Positions 7,956 to 14,583 of a DNA stretch of 19,235 nt are shown here, piece after piece. Both the position numbers and the translations under genes were made by a program. The stretch is from Clostridia bacterium (GTDB lineage Bacteria; Bacillota_A; Clostridia; Christensenellales; UBA1750). The stretch's first letter is position 1. Each line of letters starts with the position of its first letter. The stretch spans positions 1 to 19,235 of the forward strand of contig JAFPSR010000035.1 in assembly GCA_017413675.1 (NCBI GenBank), in the 5' to 3' direction. Below the pieces are notes generated by a model. The model did not search any database. It was given only the letters and a program-made list of their open reading frames with translations, and was not told where the DNA came from.

Positions 7956-9170
7956 TTACTGATGGCCGTCACAATAGATGGACAGGATGTCCGATGGGAT
8001 ATAAGTTTGGATAAATGTGCTGGAATATGCAGCTCTGCAGGCTTCTGTCAGGGTTCCCGGCAGTTTTTCAAAACCGGATAAAGTTTTCAGGTCTGCAGTG
8101 TAGAAGTTGAAATCCGCAGCCTCCGCAAGAGGCAGGCTGTTTCGGATGCCGTCCAGGCAGGCATAGATCATCAGGGTATAGGCAATATAGGGGTTCGCAC
8201 CCGGATCGGGGGAACGGACTTCGGCACGGCGGTATTCCCCTTCCGCAGCGGGGACACGTACGAGCTGGGAACGGTTCTCTGCAGACCAGGAGACATAGCC
8301 CGGGGCCTTATAACTGCCGAGCCGCCGGTAGGAATCTTCCGTAGGATTCAGGAAAACGGACATATCCCTGACGTGGGACAGGATTCCTGCAATCATATGC
8401 GGGAAAAGCGCCTTGTCAAAAGGATTCATGGAGATGTTGATATGGAAACTGTTGCCCGGGGTATTCCCTAACGGTTTGGGAGAAAAGTCGGCATACAGGC
8501 CGTTGCGGTTTGCAACGGTTTTGACGACCCGCTGGAACATCTGGGCATGGTCAGCCGCGCTGAGGGCATCGGAAAAACGGAAGTCTATCTCATTCTGTCC
8601 CGGCCCTTCCTCATGATGGGAACTCTCCGGATGAATCCCCATCTGTTCCAAAGTCAGGCAGATTTCCCGGCGGACGTTTTCCCCGTGGTCTTCCGGGGCG
8701 ATATCCATGTAACCGGCTTCATCACAGGGGGTGGAGGTTGGTTTCCCGTTCTCATCCAACAGGAAGAGATAGAATTCCTGCTCGGAGCCGAATGTGAATG
8801 TGATCCCGGCTTTTTCCGCGTCTGCAATTGCCTTTTTCAGGAGAGAGCGTGTATCGGCACAGAATGGTGTACCATCGGGATATGTAATGGAAGAGAGCAT
8901 TTGGATTACGCGTCCGTGTTCCGGCCGCCAGGGAAGGGGCATCAGGGTGTCCGGTTCGGGATGCAGCAGCAGGTCGCTGCGGGTTTCATCCCCAAATCCG
9001 GCAATGGAAGACGCATCAAATGCAATGCCGTACTCAAAGGCTCGCGGCAGCTCATCCGGCATGATGGAGATGTTTTTCTGTTTTCCGAATACATCGCAGA
9101 ATGCAAGCCGTATAAACTTGACATCCTCCTCCATGACGTACTGGATCACTTCGTCCTTTGTGTACTTCAT
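7956..9170 (-). CDS. glnA: Short type I glutamine synthetase homologue, flap Glu replaced by Lys
   Basis: A 404-residue GSI-fold protein, shorter than the usual 440-470. Metal and substrate residues are present: Asp52 and Ser55 (FDASSI), Glu130 and Glu132 (SEQEF), Glu187 (HHEEGPG), Glu194 (QNEI), His243, Arg283, Arg300 (ENRS), Arg305, Glu317 and Arg319 (AEVRSPDP). The catalytic flap reads SYKAP where E. coli GlnA has GYEAP. The Glu327 equivalent, which deprotonates ammonium, is Lys288 (codon AAG), and the flap is one residue shorter. The adenylylation segment around E. coli Tyr397 (LYDLPPEE) and the conserved C-terminal helix are absent. A complete GSIII is encoded nearby, so this copy may be a regulatory or altered-substrate enzyme. 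AAGGAAGG precedes the ATG. The ANTAR gene follows directly. Family call is firm, activity is doubtful. Confidence 0.85.
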   Translation of the reverse strand: MKYTKDEVIQYVMEEDVKFIRLAFCDVFGKQKNISIMPDELPRAFEYGIAFDASSIAGFGDETRSDLLLHPEPDTLMPLPWRPEHGRVIQMLSSITYPDGTPFCADTRSLLKKAIADAEKAGITFTFGSEQEFYLFLLDENGKPTSTPCDEAGYMDIAPEDHGENVRREICLTLEQMGIHPESSHHEEGPGQNEIDFRFSDALSAADHAQMFQRVVKTVANRNGLYADFSPKPLGNTPGNSFHINISMNPFDKALFPHMIAGILSHVRDMSVFLNPTEDSYRRLGSYKAPGYVSWSAENRSQLVRVPAAEGEYRRAEVRSPDPGANPYIAYTLMIYACLDGIRNSLPLAEAADFNFYTADLKTLSGFEKLPGTLTEACRAAYSSTFIQTYIPSDILSIYCDGHQ

Positions 9171-9214
9171 CTTGTTGTCCTTCCTTTATCTCTGATATGA
9201 TGTTTTTCAGTTGC

Positions 9215-9937
9215 TTAATTGGGTACATACATCCGTTTGTACGGGTTCTGGGTATCCGGTGTAACCACGGTAAAGGGAGAAGAGAGGATCTGTTCCGGGT
9301 CATATCCGAACTGTTCACAGAATGCCCGGATATAGGGGCTGATTTCCTGCAGGTCATCCCCGTCCGCGGATTTCGCGGTCACCTGTTCCGGGAATACGAC
9401 ATTCTGGCAGTCGGAACGAAGGAACATTTTGCCCCCGTGCATCCCCGTGCAGGGGAAATGCCCTACAATCGGACCGTCGGGGTTCTGCAGATTTAAAACG
9501 ATGATCAGGCCCCCGGCCTGGTATTCTCCCAAAAAACTGCCCGCTCTGCCGCCGATTACAATGACGGGGAATTTGTCCTGATAGGCCTTCATGTGGATGC
9601 CGGAACGATATCCCGCATTCCCGCGGACGTAGATTTTTCCGCCCCGCATGGCATAGCCGGCAGCATCCCCGATATTCCCATGCACGATGACAGTCCCGTC
9701 ATTCATGGTATCGCCAACGGCATCCTGTGCATTTCCGCGGACAACGATGGTTGCACCGTTCAGATAAGCGGCGAGTGCATTGCCGGGGATCCCGCAGATC
9801 TCGATGGTTTTTCCACTCATTCCGGCGGCGATGAATCTCTGCCCGCGGCATTCTGTAATGGTACAGTCATCCCCGGCCTGCCGGATTGCTTCGTTGAGCG
9901 CCTTATGATCCAATCCGCTTGCATGAATGAATGACAT
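9215..9937 (-). CDS. GXGXG-motif protein, glutamate synthase domain 3 (split subunit)
   Basis: A 240-residue right-handed beta-helix protein equal to the C-terminal GXGXG domain of the bacterial glutamate synthase large subunit, where it has a structural role beside the FMN domain. The repeats are visible as GMSGKTIEICGIPGN, GATIVVRGNAQDAVGD, GTVIVHGNIGDAAGYAM and GGKIYVRGNAGYRSG, followed by LGEYQAGGLIIVL and GMHGGKMFLR. As a separate gene it corresponds to the split, archaeal-type enzyme. The ATG at 9935-9937 comes one base after the TAA of the preceding gene and 11 bases after GGAGG. A GTG at 9949 is also in frame, but its spacing to that site is only one base. The short gap implies translational coupling. 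Confidence 0.9.
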   Translation of the reverse strand: MSFIHASGLDHKALNEAIRQAGDDCTITECRGQRFIAAGMSGKTIEICGIPGNALAAYLNGATIVVRGNAQDAVGDTMNDGTVIVHGNIGDAAGYAMRGGKIYVRGNAGYRSGIHMKAYQDKFPVIVIGGRAGSFLGEYQAGGLIIVLNLQNPDGPIVGHFPCTGMHGGKMFLRSDCQNVVFPEQVTAKSADGDDLQEISPYIRAFCEQFGYDPEQILSSPFTVVTPDTQNPYKRMYVPN

Positions 9938-9938
9938 A

Positions 9939-11171
9939 TTATACCACACCTCCGAACTTTCTGCTACGAATGTCTGCCGGGAAGGCGGCCATGGAGGCGG
10001 CTTCCTTCAGCATCTCGAAATTGAGGGAGGACAAAGGTGTCCTTTCCCGGATCATGGATGTATAAATACCGGCCCGCTCCTCATGGCCGATCAGGATGAA
10101 TCCTTTCAGAAGGTCATCTGCCGTATACAGCCGTTTCAGGGAGTGATCCGTTCTTTCCTCATACAGTGTGCCGGTATAGGTTCCGGCCGTCATGATATGC
10201 AGTCCGAAGAAAGAGATGGAGTTCATGGGGATGCTGTTGCTGAAATCCGCAGATCCGCCTGCCATGTTGATCCCTGCCGTACGGCCCTGCATGGCGGCAT
10301 TCGGAAGGATGGCCATGACTTTGACCTGGCCGGAGGAGATGTCTTCGGCTTGCGTACAGTCACCCGCGGCGTAGATCCCGGGGATGGATGTCTGCATACG
10401 GGAATCCACGATGATCCCGCGTCCGGTTTCCCCGCCGATTTCCCGGAAGAGGGAAGTGCTGGCACGGACGCCGACCGCAAGGACCAAGACGTCAAAGTCA
10501 ATCTGGTCCCCGCTGTTCATATACGCGGTACATCCCTCGAAACGGGACGCGCTGTCCCCGAGCAGGAAACGGATGCCTTTCTTTTCCAGATGGGTCTGGA
10601 CCAGACCGGCGGAATCCGCATCCAGAATGCTGGAAAGAACACGGTCTGCAAGATCGCATACGGTTACCGAGGCGACGCGCTCCAGTATGCCTTCGGCGCA
10701 TTTCAGGCCGATCAGGCCGGCGCCGACAATCAGGACGCGGGATGTTTCCCCGATGTTTTTTTCCAGGGCAAGCGCGTCATCCAGCGTCTGGAAAGTCTGT
10801 CTGCAGGGAACCGTATCCAGGCCGGCCATGGGCGGGACAAAGGGAGAGGATCCTGTTGCCAGACAGAGGGCATCGTAAGGAAGGACGGTGCCATCCTGCA
10901 GAAGGATGCTTTTTTCCTCCGGGTAGATTTTCACAGCCTTTTGGCCGGTGAGAAGCCGGCACCCCATCCGTTCGTAGAATCCGGGATCCCGGTAGTAGAT
11001 ATGCTCCAGGTCTGTTTTTCTCTCCAGATAGTAGGAAATCAGGGGACGGCAGTAAACGGGATGGTTTTCCTCGGACAGGACGGTGATCTCCCCATCCGGA
11101 TCCTGGGAGCGGATGCCTTCCAGGCAGTGGATTGCGGCAACTCCGTTGCCGACGATGACATACCGTTTCAC
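9939..11171 (-). CDS. FAD-dependent pyridine nucleotide-disulfide family oxidoreductase
   Basis: A 410-residue NAD(P)H oxidoreductase of the rubredoxin reductase / NirB-like group. The N-terminal FAD fold begins YVIVGNGVAAIHCLEGIR, the NAD(P) fold is VLIVGAGLIGLKCAEGI, and the second FAD contact is IPGIYAAGDC. There is no redox CxxC pair in the NAD domain, so electrons probably leave to an external iron-sulfur partner. Its place between a polyferredoxin and the GXGXG subunit suggests that it feeds electrons from NAD(P)H to the glutamate synthase core through that ferredoxin. The start codon is GTG and overlaps the ferredoxin stop in a GTGA, with GAGGTG as ribosome binding site, so translation is coupled. 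Confidence 0.88.
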   Translation of the reverse strand: MKRYVIVGNGVAAIHCLEGIRSQDPDGEITVLSEENHPVYCRPLISYYLERKTDLEHIYYRDPGFYERMGCRLLTGQKAVKIYPEEKSILLQDGTVLPYDALCLATGSSPFVPPMAGLDTVPCRQTFQTLDDALALEKNIGETSRVLIVGAGLIGLKCAEGILERVASVTVCDLADRVLSSILDADSAGLVQTHLEKKGIRFLLGDSASRFEGCTAYMNSGDQIDFDVLVLAVGVRASTSLFREIGGETGRGIIVDSRMQTSIPGIYAAGDCTQAEDISSGQVKVMAILPNAAMQGRTAGINMAGGSADFSNSIPMNSISFFGLHIMTAGTYTGTLYEERTDHSLKRLYTADDLLKGFILIGHEERAGIYTSMIRERTPLSSLNFEMLKEAASMAAFPADIRSRKFGGVV

Positions 11172-11608
11172 AAAGCTTCACCTCGTTCCTCATAGACAAT
11201 GGCGCGGTTCGGGCAGCCGAGGACACAGGCAGGTTCCCCGACAGTATTCTTCAGACACAGTTCGCATTTCTGCATGATGCCGTCTTCCCCGGGCGCCAGG
11301 GCGCCGTAGGGACAGACGAGGATACAGGTATAGCACCCCACACAGCGTTCCCGGTCGATCCTGATGACCTCCCCGTCACGGGAAAGGGCGCCGGCAATAC
11401 AGCTTTTCACACAGATCGGGTCCCGGCAGTGTCTGCACGAAACCGCATAGGTGACGGAATCCGTTTCTTCGATATGAATTCTCGGATAGATCGGCCTGCC
11501 CTTCAGGGCAAGGGCCATATTGCTCAGGCCGGAGTTGGCAAAGGCACAGTTATATTCGCACAGGTGACAGCCCAGGCACCATTGTTCATTGACATAGACT
11601 CGTTTCAT
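11168..11608 (-). CDS. 4x[4Fe-4S] ferredoxin subunit (HycB/CooF-like)
   Basis: A 146-residue electron-transfer protein with sixteen cysteines in four groups: 11, 14, 17, 21; 58, 61, 66, 70; 89, 92, 95, 99; and 115, 118, 128, 132. This is the DMSO reductase-B / HycB / CooF arrangement and predicts four [4Fe-4S] clusters. No signal peptide is present, so it acts in the cytosol. It starts two bases after the stop of the glutamate synthase core gene and overlaps the oxidoreductase start by 4 bp. The order suggests an electron wire from the FAD protein to the FMN/Fe-S core. Confidence 0.92.
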   Translation of the reverse strand: MKRVYVNEQWCLGCHLCEYNCAFANSGLSNMALALKGRPIYPRIHIEETDSVTYAVSCRHCRDPICVKSCIAGALSRDGEVIRIDRERCVGCYTCILVCPYGALAPGEDGIMQKCELCLKNTVGEPACVLGCPNRAIVYEERGEAL

Positions 11609-11610
11609 GT

Positions 11611-13116
11611 TTATTCACCCGCATGGGAGATTCCCAGAATCTCCAGTTCTTTCTCATTCAGTCCTACACCGCGCAGCATCAACCGGTTGCCACGGAGCGC
11701 TTCAATGGAGTTGATGCCCATACCCCCGATCAGTTCCATGATTTCGTGCTTCCAGGCCGTGATCAGGTTCACAAGGCGTTCGGAGCCGATATCCGGGTTC
11801 AGCCGCTTGACCAGATCCGGACGCTGGGTGGCAATTCCCCAGTTGCACTTGCCGGTTTGACAGGTCCTGCACAGATGGCAGCCCATGGCCAGCAGGGCGG
11901 CGGTTGCGATATAGCAGGCGTCCGCACCCAGCGCGATTGCCTTGACAACGTCGGAAGCGCTCCGGATAGATCCGCCGACGACCAGGGAAACCTGGTTCCG
12001 GATCCCTTCATCGCGAAGACGCTGGTCCACGGAGGCCAGGGCCAGTTCGATGGGAATCCCGACATTGTCACGAATCCGTGTGGGAGCCGCGCCGGTTCCG
12101 CCCCGGAAGCCGTCGATCGCGATAATATCGGCTCCGCTGCGGGCGATCCCGCTGGCAATGGCGGCGATATTATGAACGGCAGCCACCTTGACAATGACGG
12201 GCTTTTTATATTCGGTAGCTTCCTTCAGGGAATAGACCAGCTGCCGGAGGTCTTCGATCGAGTAGATATCATGATGGGGCGCAGGGGATATGGCATCGGA
12301 TCCTTCGGGGATCATACGCGTCCGGGACACATCCCCGACAATCTTGGCGCCGGGAAGGTGGCCGCCGATTCCAGGTTTGGCACCCTGTCCCATTTTGATT
12401 TCCACGGCGGCGCCCGCTTTCAGATAATCTTCATGCACGCCGAAGCGTCCGCTGGCAACCTGCACGATCGTATTCGGTCCATAACAGTAGAAATCCTCAT
12501 GCAGACCCCCTTCCCCGGTGTTATAGAGAATACCCAGTTCGGTTGCCGCTCTTGCCAGGGAAGAATGGGCGTTGTAGCTGATGGAGCCGTAACTCATGGC
12601 TGAAAACATGATCGGGACGGAAAGGCTGATCTGCGGCGGAAGATCATGCAGGATCTTTCCGTCCGGGCCCCTCTGGATTTTCCCGGGTTTCTTGCCGAGG
12701 GTCACATGGGTTTCCATCGGTTCCCGAAGAGGATCTATGGACGGGTTGGTTACCTGGGAGGCATTGATCAGAATCTTGTCCCAGTACACCGGGAGCGGTT
12801 TCGGATTCCCCATGGAAGACAGGAGCACACCGCCGCTGGAAGCCTGTTTATAGACTTCCCGGATCGTATCATTCTGCCAGTTGGCGTTCTCCCGGAAGGT
12901 GCAGTCACTCCTGACGATTTTCAGTGCTCTGGTAGGACACAGGGATACACAGCGCTGGCAGTTCACGCATTTGGTTTCATCACTGATCATAATGCCCCTG
13001 TCTGCGACATAAGAGTGGACTTCATTGGAACACTGTCTTTCACAGACCCGGCAGGTGATGCAGCGGTTTTCATTGCGGACGACCTCAAATTCAGGATAGA
13101 TGAAATCGATACCCAT
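11611..13116 (-). CDS. gltB: Glutamate synthase core (FMN domain with N-terminal ferredoxin domain)
   Basis: The synthase half of GOGAT: it reduces 2-iminoglutarate, formed from 2-oxoglutarate plus ammonia, to glutamate. The 501 residues begin with a double [4Fe-4S] domain (Cys19, 22, 25, 29 and 50, 53, 56, 60), the mark of the archaeal-type enzyme. The FMN barrel follows: NTGEGGLHEDF, KMGQGAKPGIGGHLPG, SPAPHHDIYSIEDL, GFRGGTGAAP and VVGGSIRSASDVVKA. The cysteine cluster Cys413, 416, 419, 424 (CHLCRTCQTGKCNWG) matches the [3Fe-4S] site of GltB. It lacks the N-terminal amidotransferase and C-terminal GXGXG domains, which are separate genes beside it. Its ATG shares one base with the stop of the amidotransferase gene (TAATG). 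Confidence 0.95.
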   Translation of the reverse strand: MGIDFIYPEFEVVRNENRCITCRVCERQCSNEVHSYVADRGIMISDETKCVNCQRCVSLCPTRALKIVRSDCTFRENANWQNDTIREVYKQASSGGVLLSSMGNPKPLPVYWDKILINASQVTNPSIDPLREPMETHVTLGKKPGKIQRGPDGKILHDLPPQISLSVPIMFSAMSYGSISYNAHSSLARAATELGILYNTGEGGLHEDFYCYGPNTIVQVASGRFGVHEDYLKAGAAVEIKMGQGAKPGIGGHLPGAKIVGDVSRTRMIPEGSDAISPAPHHDIYSIEDLRQLVYSLKEATEYKKPVIVKVAAVHNIAAIASGIARSGADIIAIDGFRGGTGAAPTRIRDNVGIPIELALASVDQRLRDEGIRNQVSLVVGGSIRSASDVVKAIALGADACYIATAALLAMGCHLCRTCQTGKCNWGIATQRPDLVKRLNPDIGSERLVNLITAWKHEIMELIGGMGINSIEALRGNRLMLRGVGLNEKELEILGISHAGE

Positions 13117-14210
13117 TAATATGTACCTTCTTTCACAGTGACGATCACGGGCTCCCCGCCTTCCGGGGACCAGATGTTTTCGGCATCCGGTTCCATCGTG
13201 CGGATGGCAGCCTCTTCACTGGCGATAAATACCAGATCCTTCTTTTCTCCGACCACCATGGAGCGAAGTTTCAGCCGGTCGTTCAGGGCCATCAGCCCGC
13301 CGGTATATCCCAGAACAATGGAGAACGGGCCGGTAATCAAGAGGCTTGGGAATACGGTGCGCAAATAGGTAAACAGCTCCTTCTTTGCAGGATCCTGTTC
13401 TCTGTCGATTGTGCTCCAGAACGGGGCTGCGATGACGCCTGCGGCTTCCTGCAGGGACAGCCCCTGTACACGTACCAGATAATCCAGGATGTAGGTAATG
13501 ACTTCGGTATCGGTCTGCAGTGTGCATTTATACCCGAACATTTCAATGAAGCGGCGGTTGGCATCATAGGAAGAGATTTCACCGTTGTGCACCACGGAGT
13601 AATCCAGCAGGGTGAAAGGATGTGCACCGCCCCACCAGCCCGGGGTGTTTGTGGGGTAACGCCCGTGGGCTGTCCAGGAATAGCCCTCATATTCATCCAG
13701 CTGGTAGAAACGGCCTACGTCTTCCGGGAAACCGACAGCCTTGAAGGTTCCCATGTTCTTCCCGCTGGAGAAAACGTAAGCACCTTCCGTTTCGGTATTG
13801 ATTTTCATGACAGCCCGCGCAATCAGCTCCTTATCATCCAGCTGCAGGTTTCTCAGCATGGAGCCCAGCGGGGCGACGAAGTACCTCCAGATGATCGGTT
13901 CATCCGTAATTTCGGGGATGGTGCTGGTCGGGATCCGTTCGGAGTGGACGATCTCGAAATATTCCTTCAGATAGATCTCACAGTCCCTGCGGGAAGACTG
14001 GCTGTCAAAAAACAGGTGCAATGCATAGAAATCTTTATAATTGGGATAAATCCCGTAACCCGCAAACCCGCCGCCGAGACCGTTGGAGCGGTCATGCATC
14101 GGAGCCATGGCTTCCGTGATCATCTTTCCGGTCATTTTTCTGCCGTCCCTGGAGATCACGGCTGCGATTGCACATCCTGCCGGGATCCGGACCTGCCCTT
14201 CTTTCATCAT
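13116..14210 (-). CDS. Class II glutamine amidotransferase subunit (GltB domain 1 type)
   Basis: A 364-residue Ntn-hydrolase that releases ammonia from glutamine for the glutamate synthase core. The nucleophile is Cys13 in PAGCAIAAV. Because twelve residues precede it, maturation must cut a propeptide rather than just the initiator Met. Other active-site parts are visible: Arg in TAHGRYPTNTPGWWGG, Asn-Gly in VVHNGEISSY, and Asp in LQTDTEVITY. The motif DRSNGLGGGFAGYGIYP is typical of the stand-alone clostridial/archaeal form. First gene of the seven-gene minus-strand operon. The start is one of two adjacent ATGs (14210 or 14207), with AGAGG about ten bases upstream, which is a modest site. 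Its leader contains an ANTAR-type hairpin and a terminator. Confidence 0.92.
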   Translation of the reverse strand: MMKEGQVRIPAGCAIAAVISRDGRKMTGKMITEAMAPMHDRSNGLGGGFAGYGIYPNYKDFYALHLFFDSQSSRRDCEIYLKEYFEIVHSERIPTSTIPEITDEPIIWRYFVAPLGSMLRNLQLDDKELIARAVMKINTETEGAYVFSSGKNMGTFKAVGFPEDVGRFYQLDEYEGYSWTAHGRYPTNTPGWWGGAHPFTLLDYSVVHNGEISSYDANRRFIEMFGYKCTLQTDTEVITYILDYLVRVQGLSLQEAAGVIAAPFWSTIDREQDPAKKELFTYLRTVFPSLLITGPFSIVLGYTGGLMALNDRLKLRSMVVGEKKDLVFIASEEAAIRTMEPDAENIWSPEGGEPVIVTVKEGTY

Positions 14211-14227
14211 ATTTTGTCATCCTCTCT

Positions 14228-14282
14228 ACAAAAGAAAGGCGCTCATTCCCGCACACCGTCATGTACGAAAATGAACGCCTTT
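14228..14282 (-). terminator. Leader terminator of the glutamate synthase operon
   Basis: On the minus strand, 14282-14262 and 14255-14235 form a continuous 21-bp stem (three G-U pairs in the upper half) around the hexaloop TGACGG, followed by CTTTTG. It lies in the 5'UTR, before the first gene, so it acts as an attenuator rather than an end-of-operon signal. The first part of its 5' arm (AAAGGCGTTCATTTT) is also the loop and 3' arm of the ANTAR-type hairpin, so the two structures exclude each other. The T-tract is short, so read-through without antitermination is possible. Confidence 0.72.
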
Positions 14283-14291
14283 GCTCATTCC
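14268..14291 (-). promoter_or_regulatory. ANTAR-type hexaloop hairpin, glutamate synthase operon leader
   Basis: Minus-strand GGAATGAGC pairs with GTTCATTTT (9 bp, several G-U) around the loop AAAGGC. Loop positions 1 (A) and 4 (G) match the rule known for ANTAR protein targets. It begins at the predicted first base of the transcript. It competes with the terminator at 14228-14282. Confidence 0.7.
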
Positions 14292-14297
14292 GATCCT

Positions 14298-14326
14298 ATA
14301 ATAGGAGGCTTCCTTCATTTTGTCAA
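14298..14326 (-). promoter_or_regulatory. Sigma-A promoter of the glutamate synthase operon
   Basis: On the minus strand, TTGACA (14326-14321), 17-bp spacer, TATTAT (14303-14298). Predicted start is near 14291, giving a leader of about 80 nt before the first ATG. Confidence 0.82.
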
Positions 14327-14366
14327 GAAAATATTTTGAACCCGTCTGTTTTCTGCAGGATTCGTT

Positions 14367-14386
14367 TGCAAAAAAATGCAAAAAAA
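14367..14386 (+). repeat. Tandem A-tract repeat upstream of glnN promoter
   Basis: TGCAAAAAAA occurs twice in direct succession. The 10-bp period is close to one helical turn, so the A-tracts are in phase and should bend the DNA. The repeat ends four bases upstream of the -35 hexamer of the glnN promoter, where an UP element would act. Confidence 0.6.
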
Positions 14387-14390
14387 GGGG

Positions 14391-14419
14391 TTGACAGTGG
14401 GAAGGACATACGCTATACT
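14391..14419 (+). promoter_or_regulatory. Sigma-A promoter of glnN
   Basis: TTGACA (14391-14396), 17-bp spacer, TATACT (14414-14419). Predicted start is near 14426, giving a leader of about 158 nt before the glnN ATG that holds two hairpin-terminator modules. A consensus promoter with a structured leader implies that control is mostly after initiation. Confidence 0.85.
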
Positions 14420-14428
14420 TTCGATTCG

Positions 14429-14448
14429 TAAAGGCAAGGGCGTCTTTG
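14429..14448 (+). promoter_or_regulatory. ANTAR-type hexaloop hairpin 1, glnN leader
   Basis: TAAAGGC pairs with GTCTTTG (7 bp) around the loop AAGGGC, with A at loop position 1 and G at position 4 as in known ANTAR targets. It starts about three bases into the transcript and its loop and 3' arm form part of the terminator at 14438-14479. Confidence 0.7.
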
Positions 14449-14479
14449 AGGATTACACTCAAAGGCGCTCTTTCTTTTT
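14438..14479 (+). terminator. Leader terminator 1, glnN
   Basis: A 13-bp stem (14438-14450 with 14458-14470, loop GATTACA) is followed by TTTCTTTTT. It is a good intrinsic terminator located before any gene, and it cannot form at the same time as hexaloop hairpin 1. Confidence 0.82.
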
Positions 14480-14502
14480 GAAAAGAACAGAAAAATGAAT
14501 AC

Positions 14503-14524
14503 CAAAAGGCAAAGGCGTCTTTTG
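14503..14524 (+). promoter_or_regulatory. ANTAR-type hexaloop hairpin 2, glnN leader
   Basis: CAAAAGGC pairs with GTCTTTTG (8 bp) around the loop AAAGGC, again A1 and G4. The sequence is nearly a copy of hairpin 1 (AAAGGC-AAxGGC-GTCTTT in both), 74 bp apart, and it overlaps the 5' arm of leader terminator 2. Confidence 0.75.
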
Positions 14525-14562
14525 TTCTTGTACAAAAGGAGCCTCTGCCTTTACTTATTTTT
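14505..14562 (+). terminator. Leader terminator 2, glnN
   Basis: A 21-bp stem with two mismatches (14505-14525 with 14532-14552, loop TCTTGT) is followed by ACTTATTTTT. The T-run starts a few bases after the stem, which is less ideal than terminator 1. It ends just before the glnN ribosome binding site (AGGAG at 14571-14575). Confidence 0.7.
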
Positions 14563-14583
14563 CGGCGAAAAGGAGAAAGAACC

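Noticed and set aside
9927..11195. Plus-strand open frame of 422 codons opposite the FAD oxidoreductase
   Set aside because: Antisense shadow of a gene with clear FAD and NAD motifs and coupled start and stop codons.
14426..14583. T-box or glutamine riboswitch in the glnN leader
   Set aside because: No T-box consensus (TGGNACC type) or glutamine-aptamer core is visible; the repeated A1/G4 hexaloops with overlapping terminators fit an ANTAR-controlled leader better.
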